The notes: generated by a model from the letters alone, not told the origin. DNA of 48,143 nucleotides from Zestomonas carbonaria (GCF_904061905.1 NZ_CAJFCI010000024.1:1-48143), one strand, 5' to 3'; positions 33,492-42,870 are shown, counted from the first letter of the stretch. Made by a program: numbers and translations.

Positions 33492-34772
33492 ATGAGCAAG
33501 ACCAACGAATCCCTGCTGCAACGCCGTGCCGCCGCCGTCGCCCGCGGCGTCAGCCAGATCCACCCGATCGTCGCCGAGCGCGCCGAGAACGCCACCGTGT
33601 GGGACGTCGAGGGCCGCGAGTACATCGACTTCGCCGGCGGCATCGCGGTGCTCAACACCGGCCACCTGCATCCGAAGGTGATCGCCGCGGTGCAGGAGCA
33701 ACTGACCAAGCTGTCGCACACCTGCTTCCAGGTGCTGGCCTACGAGCCGTACATCGAGCTGTGCGAGGAAATCGCCAAGCGCGTGCCGGGCAGCTTCGCC
33801 AAGAAGACCCTGCTGGTCACCTCCGGCTCCGAGGCGGTGGAGAACGCGGTGAAGATCGCCCGCGCCGCCACCGGCCGCGCCGGCGTGATCGCCTTCACCG
33901 GCGCCTACCACGGCCGCACCATGATGACCCTCGGCCTGACCGGCAAGGTAGTGCCGTACTCCGCCGGCATGGGCCTGATGCCCGGCGGCATCTTCCGCGC
34001 CCTGGCGCCTTGCGAGCTGCATGGCATCAGCGAGGACGAATCGATCGCCAGCATCGAGCGCATCTTCAAGAACGACGCCCAGCCGCAGGACATCGCCGCG
34101 ATCATCATTGAGCCGGTGCAGGGCGAAGGCGGCTTCTACGTCAACTCCAAGGCCTTCATGCAGCGCCTGCGCGCCCTGTGCGACCAGCACGGCATCCTGC
34201 TGATCGCCGACGAAGTGCAGACCGGCGCCGGCCGTACCGGCACCTTCTTCGCCACCGAGCAACTGGGCATCGTCCCGGACCTGACCACCTTCGCCAAGTC
34301 GGTCGGCGGCGGCTTCCCGATCTCCGGGGTGTGCGGCAAGGCCGAGATCATGGACGCCATCGCTCCGGGCGGCCTCGGCGGCACCTACGCCGGTAGCCCG
34401 ATCGCCTGCGCCGCGGCCCTGGCGGTGATGAAGGTGTTCGACGAGGAGAAACTGCTGGAGCGTTCGCAGGCGCTCGGCGAGAAGCTCAAGGCCGGCCTCG
34501 ACGCCATCGCCGCCAAGCACAAGGTGATCGGCGACGTGCGCGGCCTGGGCTCGATGGTCGCCATCGAGCTGTTCGAAGGCGGCGACCATGACAAGCCGGC
34601 CGCCGAGCTGGTCGGCAAGATCGTTGCCCGTGCTCGCGAGAAGGGCCTGATCCTGCTGTCCTGCGGTACCTACTACAACGTCATCCGCTTCCTGATGCCG
34701 GTCACCATCCCGGACGCGCAACTGGAAAAGGGCCTCGCCATCGTCGCCGAGTGCTTCGACGAACTGGCCTGA
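33492..34772 (+). CDS. gabT: 4-aminobutyrate / 5-aminovalerate aminotransferase
   Basis: 426 residues, MSKTNESLLQRRAAAVARGV, GAGGA upstream. PLP fold-type I class III aminotransferase. GSEAVENAVKIARA, AYHGRTMMTLGLTGK, IIIEPVQGEGGFYVN, LIADEVQTGAGRTG and the PLP lysine in TTFAKSVGGGFPISG are all present. It transfers the amino group of GABA (or 5-aminovalerate, as DavT) to 2-oxoglutarate. A good terminator follows. Confidence 0.96.
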   Translation: MSKTNESLLQRRAAAVARGVSQIHPIVAERAENATVWDVEGREYIDFAGGIAVLNTGHLHPKVIAAVQEQLTKLSHTCFQVLAYEPYIELCEEIAKRVPGSFAKKTLLVTSGSEAVENAVKIARAATGRAGVIAFTGAYHGRTMMTLGLTGKVVPYSAGMGLMPGGIFRALAPCELHGISEDESIASIERIFKNDAQPQDIAAIIIEPVQGEGGFYVNSKAFMQRLRALCDQHGILLIADEVQTGAGRTGTFFATEQLGIVPDLTTFAKSVGGGFPISGVCGKAEIMDAIAPGGLGGTYAGSPIACAAALAVMKVFDEEKLLERSQALGEKLKAGLDAIAAKHKVIGDVRGLGSMVAIELFEGGDHDKPAAELVGKIVARAREKGLILLSCGTYYNVIRFLMPVTIPDAQLEKGLAIVAECFDELA

Positions 34773-34786
34773 TCCAGCCGTATGGA

Positions 34787-34813
34787 AAAGACCCGCTGCG
34801 GCGGGTCTTTTTT
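34787..34813 (+). terminator. gabT terminator
   Basis: AAAGACCCGC (34787-34796) and GCGGGTCTTT (34801-34810), 4-base loop, T-run 34808-34813. It starts 15 bases after the gabT stop. Confidence 0.93.
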
Positions 34814-34889
34814 CGTCTACGACAAAAGGCGGGCTGGTCGAGTGCCGGGACCTCGGCTAATGTTCCGGGTTTTCTTTCGGGGATTCACG

Positions 34890-36110
34890 ATGGGCGAGCA
34901 GGGAGCTGGCGCAGGGCCGCGGGTGGTGATTGCCGAAGGCGACCCGTGGAGTCGCGAGTTGCTTGCCAACCTGGTGCGCAACGTGCGCGGCGACGCCCGC
35001 CTCGAGCTGTGCGCCGATGGCCATGCGGCGCTGGCGGCCTGCCGCGCGAAACTGCCCGACCTGGTGCTCGCCGACCGTGCGCTGCCGGGGCTGGATGGTC
35101 TTTCCCTGTTGCGCGAGTTGCGTCGCGGCCGGCGCAAGCCGCCGCTGCCGTTCATCCTGATGAGCGAGCGCAGCGATGCCGCCAGCGTGCGCGAAGCCTT
35201 GCCGCTGGCGCCCAGCGCCTATCTGGTCAAGCCGCTGAATCTCGAAGCCTTGAGCAAACGCCTGGGCGAGTTGTTGCTGGCTCCCGGCCAGGAGCCGGTG
35301 CAGGTAAGCGCCGGGCTGCCGGCGAACGCCACGCTGGACGCCTACCTGCAGGGGCAGCGGGAACGTTCCGTCGGCGCGCCGCTGCTCGAAGAGGTGCGCG
35401 TCGCCCTGGGGCGCCGCCTGAATGCCGCCGAGCTCGACCTCTCCACCTTGCAGGACGACTTCGCCCGCGACCCGCAGATCACCGCCCGCCTGATCGCCGC
35501 CGCCAACAGCGCCGCCCTGCACGCCGGCCGTTCCTGTCAGACCCTGAGCCAGGCCCTCGCCCGGCTGGGCGTGGCGCACAGCCTCAACCTGGTGCTGGGG
35601 CTGGCCCTGCAACGCAGCGCCGCGCTCGAGGACGAAATGCTGGCGCAGCGCGCCGGGCAGTTCTGGCTGTTGTCGCAACGCAGCGCCGAACTCGCCGCGC
35701 TGCTGGCGAGGCTCTGCCAGGGCGATGCCGAGCGCTGCTACAGCGCCGGGCTGCTGCATTGCCTCGGCGACCTGGCATTGCTGCGCTGCCTGCAGGATTG
35801 GCAACTGGCGGGCGGCGAGCTGGACGAAGCGCAGGTGGACAACGCGCTACGCCGGCATGCCGCCGGTTTCGGCTCGGCGTTGCGTACCCGCTGGCGGCTG
35901 CCGCTGGAGCTGCGCGAGCTGATCGCCGCGACCTGGCAGCTCGGCGGCGGGGTCTACTCGCGCGACGTGCTGGTCCTCCACCTGGCCGCGCAACTGGCGC
36001 GCCTGCCGGCCGAACGGGGCGTCGAGGACCTGCTGGACAACAAGGCCGTGCAGATGCTGCGCCTCGATGTCGCAGCCCTGCAGCGTGTGCGGGAGCTGGT
36101 CGAAGGGTAG
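34890..36110 (+). CDS. Response-regulator receiver plus HDOD protein
   Basis: 406 residues from ATG 34890 (MGEQGAGAGPRVVIAEGDPW), GGGGA eight bases upstream. Receiver domain (about 10-130) with the acidic pocket EGD, phosphoacceptor Asp in LPDLVLADRALPGLDG and the Lys in AYLVKPLNLEAL. An HDOD domain (about 170-400) follows, with DPQITARLIAAANSAAL and YSAGLLHCLGDLALL. HDOD output domains act in signalling by protein or nucleotide contacts; the partner kinase is not adjacent. Longer in-frame starts to 34782 would overlap the gabT terminator and are rejected. Confidence 0.88.
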   Translation: MGEQGAGAGPRVVIAEGDPWSRELLANLVRNVRGDARLELCADGHAALAACRAKLPDLVLADRALPGLDGLSLLRELRRGRRKPPLPFILMSERSDAASVREALPLAPSAYLVKPLNLEALSKRLGELLLAPGQEPVQVSAGLPANATLDAYLQGQRERSVGAPLLEEVRVALGRRLNAAELDLSTLQDDFARDPQITARLIAAANSAALHAGRSCQTLSQALARLGVAHSLNLVLGLALQRSAALEDEMLAQRAGQFWLLSQRSAELAALLARLCQGDAERCYSAGLLHCLGDLALLRCLQDWQLAGGELDEAQVDNALRRHAAGFGSALRTRWRLPLELRELIAATWQLGGGVYSRDVLVLHLAAQLARLPAERGVEDLLDNKAVQMLRLDVAALQRVRELVEG

Positions 36111-36128
36111 GTGGATGGGGGTGGCCAC

Positions 36129-36303
36129 CACCCTCTCCCCAGCCCTCTCCCATGAATGGGAGAGGGAGCCGTCCGCGTAGGCGGCTAGCATCGTAGCCCG
36201 GATGAAACCCGGGGAAGCCGGCAACTCCGCGTCCCGGATTGCATCCGGGCTACAGGAAAAGTCACTCCTCTCCCATTTATGGGAGAGGGGCCGGGGGAGA
36301 GGG
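36129..36303. repeat. Compound intergenic repeat cluster
   Basis: Between two converging genes. CCCTCTCCCAT-GA-ATGGGAGAGGG at about 36142-36165 is mirrored by CCTCTCCCAT-TT-ATGGGAGAGG near 36267-36288, with outer arms of CCCTCTCCCC and GGGGAGAGGG. Between them is GTAGCCCGGATG ... CATCCGGGCTAC, another inverted repeat. This layered arrangement looks like a small non-coding mobile repeat (MITE/REP type). Confidence 0.7.
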
Positions 36304-36343
36304 AGCGGCGGTCCGGGCGCGCAGGATGCCGAACAGGAAACGG

Positions 36344-37030
36344 CTACCCCCCAACCTTCCGCAACCGCTCCAGATCGACGATCTCGATGCCCCCATAGGT
36401 CAGGCGCAGGATGCCCTGGGCTTCCAACTCCTTGAGTATCTGGTTGGTGGTCTGCCGGGAGATCGCCAGCATCAGCGCCAGTTGTTCCTGGGCCAGGTGG
36501 ATTTCCCGCCGCTCGCCGCTGGCCCAGCCGTAGCCCTCGGCGATCATCACCAGGCGCCGCGCCAGGCGGGGTGCGGCGGGTAGCAGGCTCATCTCTTCCA
36601 GGGCGATGAACGCCAGGCGCAGCTTCTGGCTCATCAGCAGGGCGAACTCGCGCCAGTAGCGCGGCTGGCGTTCCAGCAGGCCGAGCAGCGCCGCCTGCGG
36701 CACGTTGAGCAGCAGGCAGGGGCCTTCGGCGTAGGCGTCGTGGGTGCGGGGCTGGCCGTCGAACAGGGAGATTTCGCCGAACCAGGAGGGCGGTTCGATC
36801 AGGGTCAGCAGTGCTTCCTTGCCGCTCAGGCCGACCGCGCCGATGCGGATGCCGCCTTCGAGCACCGCGTACAGCCCGCAGGGCTTGTCGCCGCGACTGA
36901 ACAGCCGCTGCCCGGCGTCCAGGCGGCGGAGGACGGCGGCGTCCAGCAGGCTCTCCTGCAGGTCGGCCGGCAGGTGGCTGAACCAGTGGCCGCTGAGCAG
37001 CAGCGGGCGGTGGGCGTGGATGTCGGTCAT
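36344..37030 (-). CDS. Crp/Fnr-family transcriptional regulator
   Basis: 228 residues, MTDIHAHRPLLLSGHWFSHL, GGGAGA upstream. The cyclic-nucleotide-binding-like N-terminal half (about 20-140: LFSRGDKPCGLYAVLEGGIRI, WFGEISLFDGQPRTHDAYAE) and C-terminal HTH (HLAQEQLALMLAISRQTTNQ, then ILKELEAQGIL) are intact. There is no N-terminal Cys cluster, so it is not an Fe-S Fnr. The ligand is unknown. Divergent from the Mpo1-like gene across 92 bp. Confidence 0.9.
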   Translation of the reverse strand: MTDIHAHRPLLLSGHWFSHLPADLQESLLDAAVLRRLDAGQRLFSRGDKPCGLYAVLEGGIRIGAVGLSGKEALLTLIEPPSWFGEISLFDGQPRTHDAYAEGPCLLLNVPQAALLGLLERQPRYWREFALLMSQKLRLAFIALEEMSLLPAAPRLARRLVMIAEGYGWASGERREIHLAQEQLALMLAISRQTTNQILKELEAQGILRLTYGGIEIVDLERLRKVGG

Positions 37031-37122
37031 GCTTCTCCCGGGGTTTGTCGCCTAGCCGACAGTGCAGCCGGCGGGCTGGCGGCATTATTGTCGTATCTGC
37101 CTGCGATGCGAGGATAACCATA

Positions 37123-37647
37123 ATGAAAACGCTCACCGACTACCTTGGCCAATACGCGGAGTACCACCGTGATCGACGCAATATCGCCAGCCATTTCATC
37201 GGCATTCCCATGATCGTCCTGGCCGTCGCCGTACTGCTGTCGCGGCCGGGGCTGGAGCTGGGCGGCCTGTGGCTGTCGCCGGCGGCGCTGGTGGCGCTGG
37301 CCGCTGCGTGGTTCTACCTGCGCCTGGACCTGCGTTTCGGCGTGGTGATGGCCGTGCTGCTTGCCTTCTGCCTGTGGGGCGGGGCGGTCCTGGCGGTGCA
37401 GGGCACGGCGCTGTGGCTCGGCGCTGGCGTGGGGCTGTTCGTGGTCGGCTGGGTGATCCAGTTCATCGGCCATTACTACGAGGGCCGCAAGCCGGCGTTC
37501 GTCGACGACCTGATGGGGCTGGTGGTCGGGCCGCTGTTCGTGGTCGCCGAACTGGCCTTCCTGCTCGGCCTGCGCGATGAGGTGCGCCGCGAGGTGGAAG
37601 AGCGCGCCGGACCGACCTGCATCCGCGAGCGCAAGGCCGCTATCTGA
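37123..37647 (+). CDS. Mpo1-like (DUF962) membrane protein
   Basis: 174 residues, MKTLTDYLGQYAEYHRDRRN, GAGGA upstream. DUF962/YGL010w family: the conserved YHRDRRNIASHFIGIPMI start and the QFIGHYYEGRKPAFVDDLMG motif hold the histidines that bind iron in yeast Mpo1, a dioxygenase that alpha-oxidises 2-hydroxy fatty acids. About four membrane helices. The bacterial substrate is unknown. Confidence 0.9.
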   Translation: MKTLTDYLGQYAEYHRDRRNIASHFIGIPMIVLAVAVLLSRPGLELGGLWLSPAALVALAAAWFYLRLDLRFGVVMAVLLAFCLWGGAVLAVQGTALWLGAGVGLFVVGWVIQFIGHYYEGRKPAFVDDLMGLVVGPLFVVAELAFLLGLRDEVRREVEERAGPTCIRERKAAI

Positions 37648-37660
37648 CGCTCCCCATCGA

Positions 37661-37684
37661 GCGCGGCGATATCCATCGCCGCGC
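37661..37684. terminator. Hairpin between convergent genes
   Basis: GCGCGGCGAT and ATCGCCGCGC, perfect 10-base stem, 4-base loop. It lies between the convergent Mpo1-like and secreted-protein genes. No T-run, so its efficiency is uncertain. Confidence 0.6.
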
Positions 37685-37695
37685 GCGGGCAAGGC

Positions 37696-38439
37696 TCAGT
37701 TGAGACTCAGCAACTGCCCGGTCAGCGAGCGGGTGTGCCGGTCGACCATGGTCGGCGCGAAGGGCCGGCCCGAGCTGCTGATCATGGCGGTGGTGCCGCT
37801 GTTCAGGTCGCTGAGGGCAACCTTCAGGTACTGCCAGCGGGTCATGAGCTTGTCCAGCTCCGCCGGGTTCTGCACGCTCAACTGGCTGAACTCGCTGTCG
37901 ATGCTCGGGACCAGCTTGCGTTCATCCTGGCCGAGATAGTGTTCGCCGTCTTCCCTGGCGATCTCGAAGGTGCCGATGTAGGCGCGGAACAGGTACTGCA
38001 CCGCCAGGTATTCGATCTGCACCGGGATCTGTTCGAGCGGAGCGCTGTCCGCCTGCTGGCTGACGACGGCCAGGAAGTCGCGCAGGGCCTTGCTCAGGCT
38101 GTGGGTATAGTCCCAGGGCACGTCTTCCTCGTTCTGGCCGAAGGCCGCGCCACGGCGCAGTTCGGCGGCCAGTTCGCGGTGGGCCTGGCGCATCTCGTCG
38201 GTGACCTGGGGACCTTGCAGGGTGGCCGCCAGGGTCGCGAGGTCGTTGTTCATGCGTTCGAGGTGCTGGCTCTGGAAGCCTTCGCCACGGTACAGCAGAA
38301 GGCTGCTGGTGGCGCGACAGGCCTGGACCTGCAGGGCTTCGAGGGTATTGCCGGGCTGGGCCGAGGCGAGGGAGGCGAAGCTGGCGAGCAACACCAGGCT
38401 CCAGGCGAGGAGGGAGTGCCGTACTGCTGGGTTACGCAT
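37696..38439 (-). CDS. Exported protein of unknown function
   Basis: 247 residues, MRNPAVRHSLLAWSLVLLAS, with a signal peptide ending SLASAQ. The mature part is mostly helical with no known catalytic motif. RATSSLLLYRGEGFQSQHLE and QIEYLAVQYLFRAYIGTFEI look like a conserved core. No lipobox. Probably periplasmic. The RBS is moderate (AAGGAGC 8 bases before ATG). I do not recognise a named family. Confidence 0.82.
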   Translation of the reverse strand: MRNPAVRHSLLAWSLVLLASFASLASAQPGNTLEALQVQACRATSSLLLYRGEGFQSQHLERMNNDLATLAATLQGPQVTDEMRQAHRELAAELRRGAAFGQNEEDVPWDYTHSLSKALRDFLAVVSQQADSAPLEQIPVQIEYLAVQYLFRAYIGTFEIAREDGEHYLGQDERKLVPSIDSEFSQLSVQNPAELDKLMTRWQYLKVALSDLNSGTTAMISSSGRPFAPTMVDRHTRSLTGQLLSLN

Positions 38440-38563
38440 GCCGAGGTGCTCCTTGAATTATTGTTTTGAGCGGTTCGGGAATGGGGCCGGAGCACAGATT
38501 ACAGTGCCGGCGCGGTCAGGATATTACTCCAAAGTGTGATTTTTTCCGTGCGCCAGCGCCGGC

Positions 38564-39349
38564 TCAGGCGTACTGGTCGTGCAACTGGCGAAGTATCCGG
38601 GCGCTGGCGTCGTCGGCTGGGAAGAAAGTTTCCAGCGCCAGTTCGGCGAGGGTAACGTCCACCGCCGTGCCGAACACCGTGGTGGTACTGATCAGGCTCA
38701 GCGGCCCCCAGGGCGTATCCAGTTGCAGAGGCACCAGCACGCCGCCGGGTGTGGCGGGCTCGGCCGGCGCCGGGTAGCCGGTCAGCTCGGCGAGCAGCTC
38801 CGCCAGGGCAGGGTCGGCGCTGACTTCCAGGTCGCGTTGCAGGCGCGCCAGCAGGTGCGCGCGCCATTGGCCGAGGTTGCGGATGCGCGGCGCCAGGCCC
38901 TGTGGATGCAGGCTGAGGCGCAGCACGTTGAGCGGCGGTTGCAGCAGTTCTTCCGGCAGGTCGGCGAGCAGCGGCGGGACGCAGCGGTTGGCGGCCAGCA
39001 ACTGCCAGTGGCGGTCGATGGCCAGCGCCGGGTTGGGCTCGTGGGCGGCGAGCAACTGGTCGATGGCGTCGCGCGCGGCCTGCAATGCCGGGTCGTCGAG
39101 CGGCCGTTCGCCGTAGGGCGGGGCGTAGCCGCCGGCGATCAGCAGCAGGTTGCGCTCGCGCAGGGGGATCTGCAGGCGCTCGGCCAGGTGCAGGAGCATC
39201 TCGCGGCTGGGCCGCGCGCGGCCGGTCTCGACGAAGCTCAGGTGGCGCGTGGAGATATCGGCCTCGCAGGCGAGGTCGAGCTGGCTGAGGCGGCGGCGCT
39301 GGCGCCACTGGCGGAGCAGGGCGCCGACCGGGAGGGCTGTGCTGTTCAT
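38564..39349 (-). CDS. XRE-family regulator with MmyB-like ligand domain
   Basis: 261 residues from ATG 39349 (MNSTALPVGALLRQWRQRRR). HTH (about 8-65: LSQLDLACEADISTRHLSFVE, TGRARPSREMLLHLAERLQI) followed by the MmyB-like domain (about 85-255: HWQLLAANRC, NVLRLSLHPQGLAPRI, TPWGPLSLISTTTVFGTAVD). Such proteins repress neighbouring genes and may bind a lipid-like ligand. No strong RBS, though dyads overlap the start region, suggesting autoregulation. Divergent from a small membrane-protein gene. Confidence 0.88.
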   Translation of the reverse strand: MNSTALPVGALLRQWRQRRRLSQLDLACEADISTRHLSFVETGRARPSREMLLHLAERLQIPLRERNLLLIAGGYAPPYGERPLDDPALQAARDAIDQLLAAHEPNPALAIDRHWQLLAANRCVPPLLADLPEELLQPPLNVLRLSLHPQGLAPRIRNLGQWRAHLLARLQRDLEVSADPALAELLAELTGYPAPAEPATPGGVLVPLQLDTPWGPLSLISTTTVFGTAVDVTLAELALETFFPADDASARILRQLHDQYA

Positions 39350-39351
39350 GG

Positions 39352-39399
39352 CTATCGACGATAGACCCGCCTGGTCAACACGGCCATTACCTGGCGGGT
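39352..39399. promoter_or_regulatory. Operator-like dyads between XRE regulator and its neighbour
   Basis: CTATCG-A-CGATAG (39352-39364) and ACCCGCC (39365-39371) ... GGCGGGT (39393-39399), with another ATCGACG after. These fill the divergent promoter, consistent with binding of the XRE protein. Confidence 0.5.
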
Positions 39400-39474
39400 A
39401 ATCGACGCGCTGCGCGAATCGGCGAAACCTAGGCCCAGGCGCCAATCCCGGCGTCGGATTCTGGAGGATTCGCC

Positions 39475-39876
39475 ATGACCACCGTGCAACCTTCCCTGCT
39501 GCTTCGCCGTGTCCTGCTCGCCGATGGCCTGATCAGCGGCGCCACCGGGCTACTGATGCTGTTCGCCACCGACTGGCTGAGCGCCTTCCTCGAACTGCCG
39601 CGCGGGCTGTTGCTCGGCGCTGGCGCCAGCCTGCTGCCGTTCGCCCTGGGGCTGTTCTGGCTGGCCCGCTGCGAGACCCTGCCGCGCCTGGCGGTGTGGG
39701 TGGTGATCGGCATCAACGCGCTGTGGGTGATCGACAGCATCTGGCTGCTGGTCGCCGGCGGGCTGGCACCGAACCTGTTCGGTTATGCCTTCGTGATCGC
39801 CCAGGCCGTGGCGGTGGCGCTGTTCGCCGAATTGCAGTGGTTCGGCCTGAAGCGTTCGCAGCCGGTGCTGGCTTGA
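39475..39876 (+). CDS. Small four-helix membrane protein
   Basis: 133 residues, MTTVQPSLLLRRVLLADGLI, GGAGG upstream. About four hydrophobic helices across the length. Divergent from the XRE regulator, so the probable target of that repressor. The function is unknown; it resembles SPW/DoxX-like small membrane proteins only in general layout. Confidence 0.82.
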   Translation: MTTVQPSLLLRRVLLADGLISGATGLLMLFATDWLSAFLELPRGLLLGAGASLLPFALGLFWLARCETLPRLAVWVVIGINALWVIDSIWLLVAGGLAPNLFGYAFVIAQAVAVALFAELQWFGLKRSQPVLA

Positions 39877-39892
39877 TCCGGGACCGCCTGCT

Positions 39893-39943
39893 CCGTAGGA
39901 GCGGCCCATGGCCGCGAATCGCGCGCATGGCGCGCTCCTACGG
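39893..39943. repeat. REP-type inverted repeat
   Basis: CCGTAGGAGCG (39893-39903) and CGCTCCTACGG (39933-39943) with an inner GGCCATGGCC and a GCGCGCATGGCGC core. Same family as the repeats at the right end of the window. It lies between convergent genes. Confidence 0.8.
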
Positions 39944-39956
39944 GAGCGCAGGGTGC

Positions 39957-40709
39957 TTAGAACCAGCCGCGCAGCGCCAGGTCCGAGCCCAGCAACAGCA
40001 GGCCGATGAAGAACCAGCGGCGGAAACGCTCCGGGCTGATCCGCCGCCGCAGCCATTGGCCGCCGGCCATGCCGAGCAGTGCCGGGATCAGCGCCAGTGC
40101 GGAAGTCCCCAGCACCTGCGGCTCCAGCAGCGAGCCATGCTGGCCGAGGCTCAACGCCAGGGCCAGGGTGGACATGCTGAACGACAGCCCCAAGGCGCGC
40201 ACCAGATCGTCCCTTTCCAGGCCGATGGCTTGCAGGTAGGGCACCGCCGGAATGACGAAGACCCCGGTGACCGCGGTGATCGCCCCGGTCAGCGTGCCGA
40301 CCAGCGGCGCCAGCCAGGGTTCGTGGGCCGGCGCCACGTGGAAATGCACCGCCGCCAGGCCGAGCGCCGCATAGATCACCAGCGCCGCGCCGAGCAGTTG
40401 CGTGGCCTGCGGCAGTTCGGTGCCGCGCATCAGCGCCGCCGTGCCCAGGGTGCCGGCGGCGATCCCCAGCAGCATCGGCCACAGGCGGCGCAGCATGGGC
40501 AGCGGGCTGCGGCCATCGGCGAGTTGCCAGAGGTTGGTCACCGCCGAGGGGACGATGAGCAGCGCCGCAGCCTGCATCGGCGGCATCACCAGGCCGAGCA
40601 GGCCCATGGCGATGGTCGGCAGGCCGAGGCCGACCACGCCCTTGATCAGCCCCGCGAGGAGGAATACGGCGAGGATCAGCGTCAGGTTGGCGGCGAATCC
40701 TTCAAGCAT
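39957..40709 (-). CDS. TauE/SafE-family sulfite/anion exporter
   Basis: 250 residues (MLEGFAANLTLILAVFLLAG); an adjacent ATG at 40712 is an equally possible start. About eight helices with the family's repeated GxxxGxxGxG-type motifs (LIKGVVGLGLPTIAMGLLG and GTLTGAITAVTGVFVIPAVP). The family moves sulfoacetate, sulfite or related anions. Its start overlaps the end of the monooxygenase gene by 8 bases, so the two are coupled. Confidence 0.88.
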   Translation of the reverse strand: MLEGFAANLTLILAVFLLAGLIKGVVGLGLPTIAMGLLGLVMPPMQAAALLIVPSAVTNLWQLADGRSPLPMLRRLWPMLLGIAAGTLGTAALMRGTELPQATQLLGAALVIYAALGLAAVHFHVAPAHEPWLAPLVGTLTGAITAVTGVFVIPAVPYLQAIGLERDDLVRALGLSFSMSTLALALSLGQHGSLLEPQVLGTSALALIPALLGMAGGQWLRRRISPERFRRWFFIGLLLLGSDLALRGWF

Positions 40710-41061
40710 CATGGGGCTCCCGGTGCGGGTGGTGGCTGTCGGCCGGCGCCTGTGCGCGGTCGTGCAGGCCGTAGTCGCGCAGCACGCTGGCGATGCGCAG
40801 GCGGTAGTCGGAGAAGAGCTGCGAGCGCCCGGCGGCCTGCGCATGGCGGTGCGCTTCCTGCTGGCGCCAGGTGGTGATGGACGCTTCGTCCTGCCAGAAC
40901 GAAAGGGACAGTATCTTGCCCGGCGTCTTCAGGCTCTGGAAGCGTTCGATGGAAATGAAACCGTGCTGGCCGTCGAGCAGCGAATGCAGTTCGGCGGCGA
41001 TGTCCAGGTAGTCCTGCCGGAGGCCGGGGCGGGCCTCGGCTTCGAAGATCACGGCGAACAT
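40702..41061 (-). CDS. Antibiotic-biosynthesis monooxygenase (ABM) domain protein
   Basis: 119 residues, MFAVIFEAEARPGLRQDYLD, GAGGAG upstream. The dimeric alpha-beta ABM fold: SLLDGQHGFISIERFQSL, KILSLSFWQDEASITTWRQQ, EAHRHAQAAGRSQLFSDYRL. ABM proteins can be small cofactor-free oxygenases or heme/quinol-binding proteins. Coupled to the TauE gene and divergent from an ArsR-like regulator. Confidence 0.85.
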   Translation of the reverse strand: MFAVIFEAEARPGLRQDYLDIAAELHSLLDGQHGFISIERFQSLKTPGKILSLSFWQDEASITTWRQQEAHRHAQAAGRSQLFSDYRLRIASVLRDYGLHDRAQAPADSHHPHREPHDA

Positions 41062-41150
41062 GGCGATTCTCCTCGTGGGGCTGGCGTGTCGGGGATTTCG
41101 GGTCCAGTATCTCCAGCGGCAGTCAGCCATGTTTCATCGCGAGGTGAACA

Positions 41151-41843
41151 ATGGAATACACACCGGGAATCAGTTCGACGGCCGCCCTGCTCGCCGACCC
41201 GGGGCGCGCGTCGATGATCTGGGCGCTGATGGATGGCAGCGCGCGGCCGGCCGGCGAGCTGGCGCTGCTGGCCGGCCTGTCGCCGTCGTCGACCAGCGCG
41301 CACCTGGCCAAGCTGGTCGAAGGCGGCCTGCTGGTTCAAGAAAGCCACGGGCGCAATCGCTACTACAAGCTCGCCGGGCCGGAGGTCGGCCAGGCGGTGG
41401 AGGCCCTGGCCAGCGCCGCCCTGGCCGCGCAACCGCGCAAGACCCGGGTGGTCCCGGCTTCGCGCGGCACGCCGCTGGCCCTGCGCGAGGCGCGCACCTG
41501 CTACGACCATCTGGCCGGCGCGCTGGCCGTCGGTCTGTTCGAGCGCATGACCGCCGCCGGCTGGCTGGTTCATCAGGGCAAGCAGGTGCAGCTCAGCGAG
41601 GCCGGCGCGGCGGCCCTGGGCGCGTTGGGTATCGATCTCGAGGCCCTGCGCAAGCGTCGCCGGCAACTGGCCTGCGCCTGCCCCGACTGGAGCGAGCGCA
41701 AGCCGCACCTGGGCGGAGCCTTGGGCGCGGCATTGCTGGAAACCTGCAAGCAGGCGGGCTGGCTGCGCCCGTCCGCCTGCTCGCGGGCGCTGCACGTGTC
41801 GCCGCAGGGGCGAAGGGAGATCGGCAGGATCGCGGCGTCGTAG
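41151..41843 (+). CDS. ArsR-family transcriptional regulator
   Basis: 230 residues, MEYTPGISSTAALLADPGRA, RBS GAGGTG. The N-terminal ArsR-like winged helix (about 10-95: MDGSARPAGELALLAGLSPS, STSAHLAKLVEGGLL) is followed by a C-terminal extension of about 130 residues holding cysteines (LACACPDWSERKPHLGGALG and LLETCKQAGWLRPSACSRAL). The cysteines could sense thiols or metal. Divergent from the ABM-TauE pair, which it probably controls. Confidence 0.88.
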   Translation: MEYTPGISSTAALLADPGRASMIWALMDGSARPAGELALLAGLSPSSTSAHLAKLVEGGLLVQESHGRNRYYKLAGPEVGQAVEALASAALAAQPRKTRVVPASRGTPLALREARTCYDHLAGALAVGLFERMTAAGWLVHQGKQVQLSEAGAAALGALGIDLEALRKRRRQLACACPDWSERKPHLGGALGAALLETCKQAGWLRPSACSRALHVSPQGRREIGRIAAS

Positions 41844-41868
41844 GGTGGGCCGGGCGGCCCACCCTACG
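41839..41868. terminator. Bidirectional palindrome between arsR-like gene and cysA
   Basis: CGTAGGGTGGGCC and GGCCCACCCTACG, perfect 13-base stem, 4-base loop, overlapping the regulator's TAG and 9 bases from the cysA stop. Same repeat family as 33300. Likely stops both converging transcripts, though T-runs are absent. Confidence 0.65.
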
Positions 41869-41877
41869 ATGCAATCC

Positions 41878-42867
<990 letters not shown>

Positions 42868-42870
42868 GAA

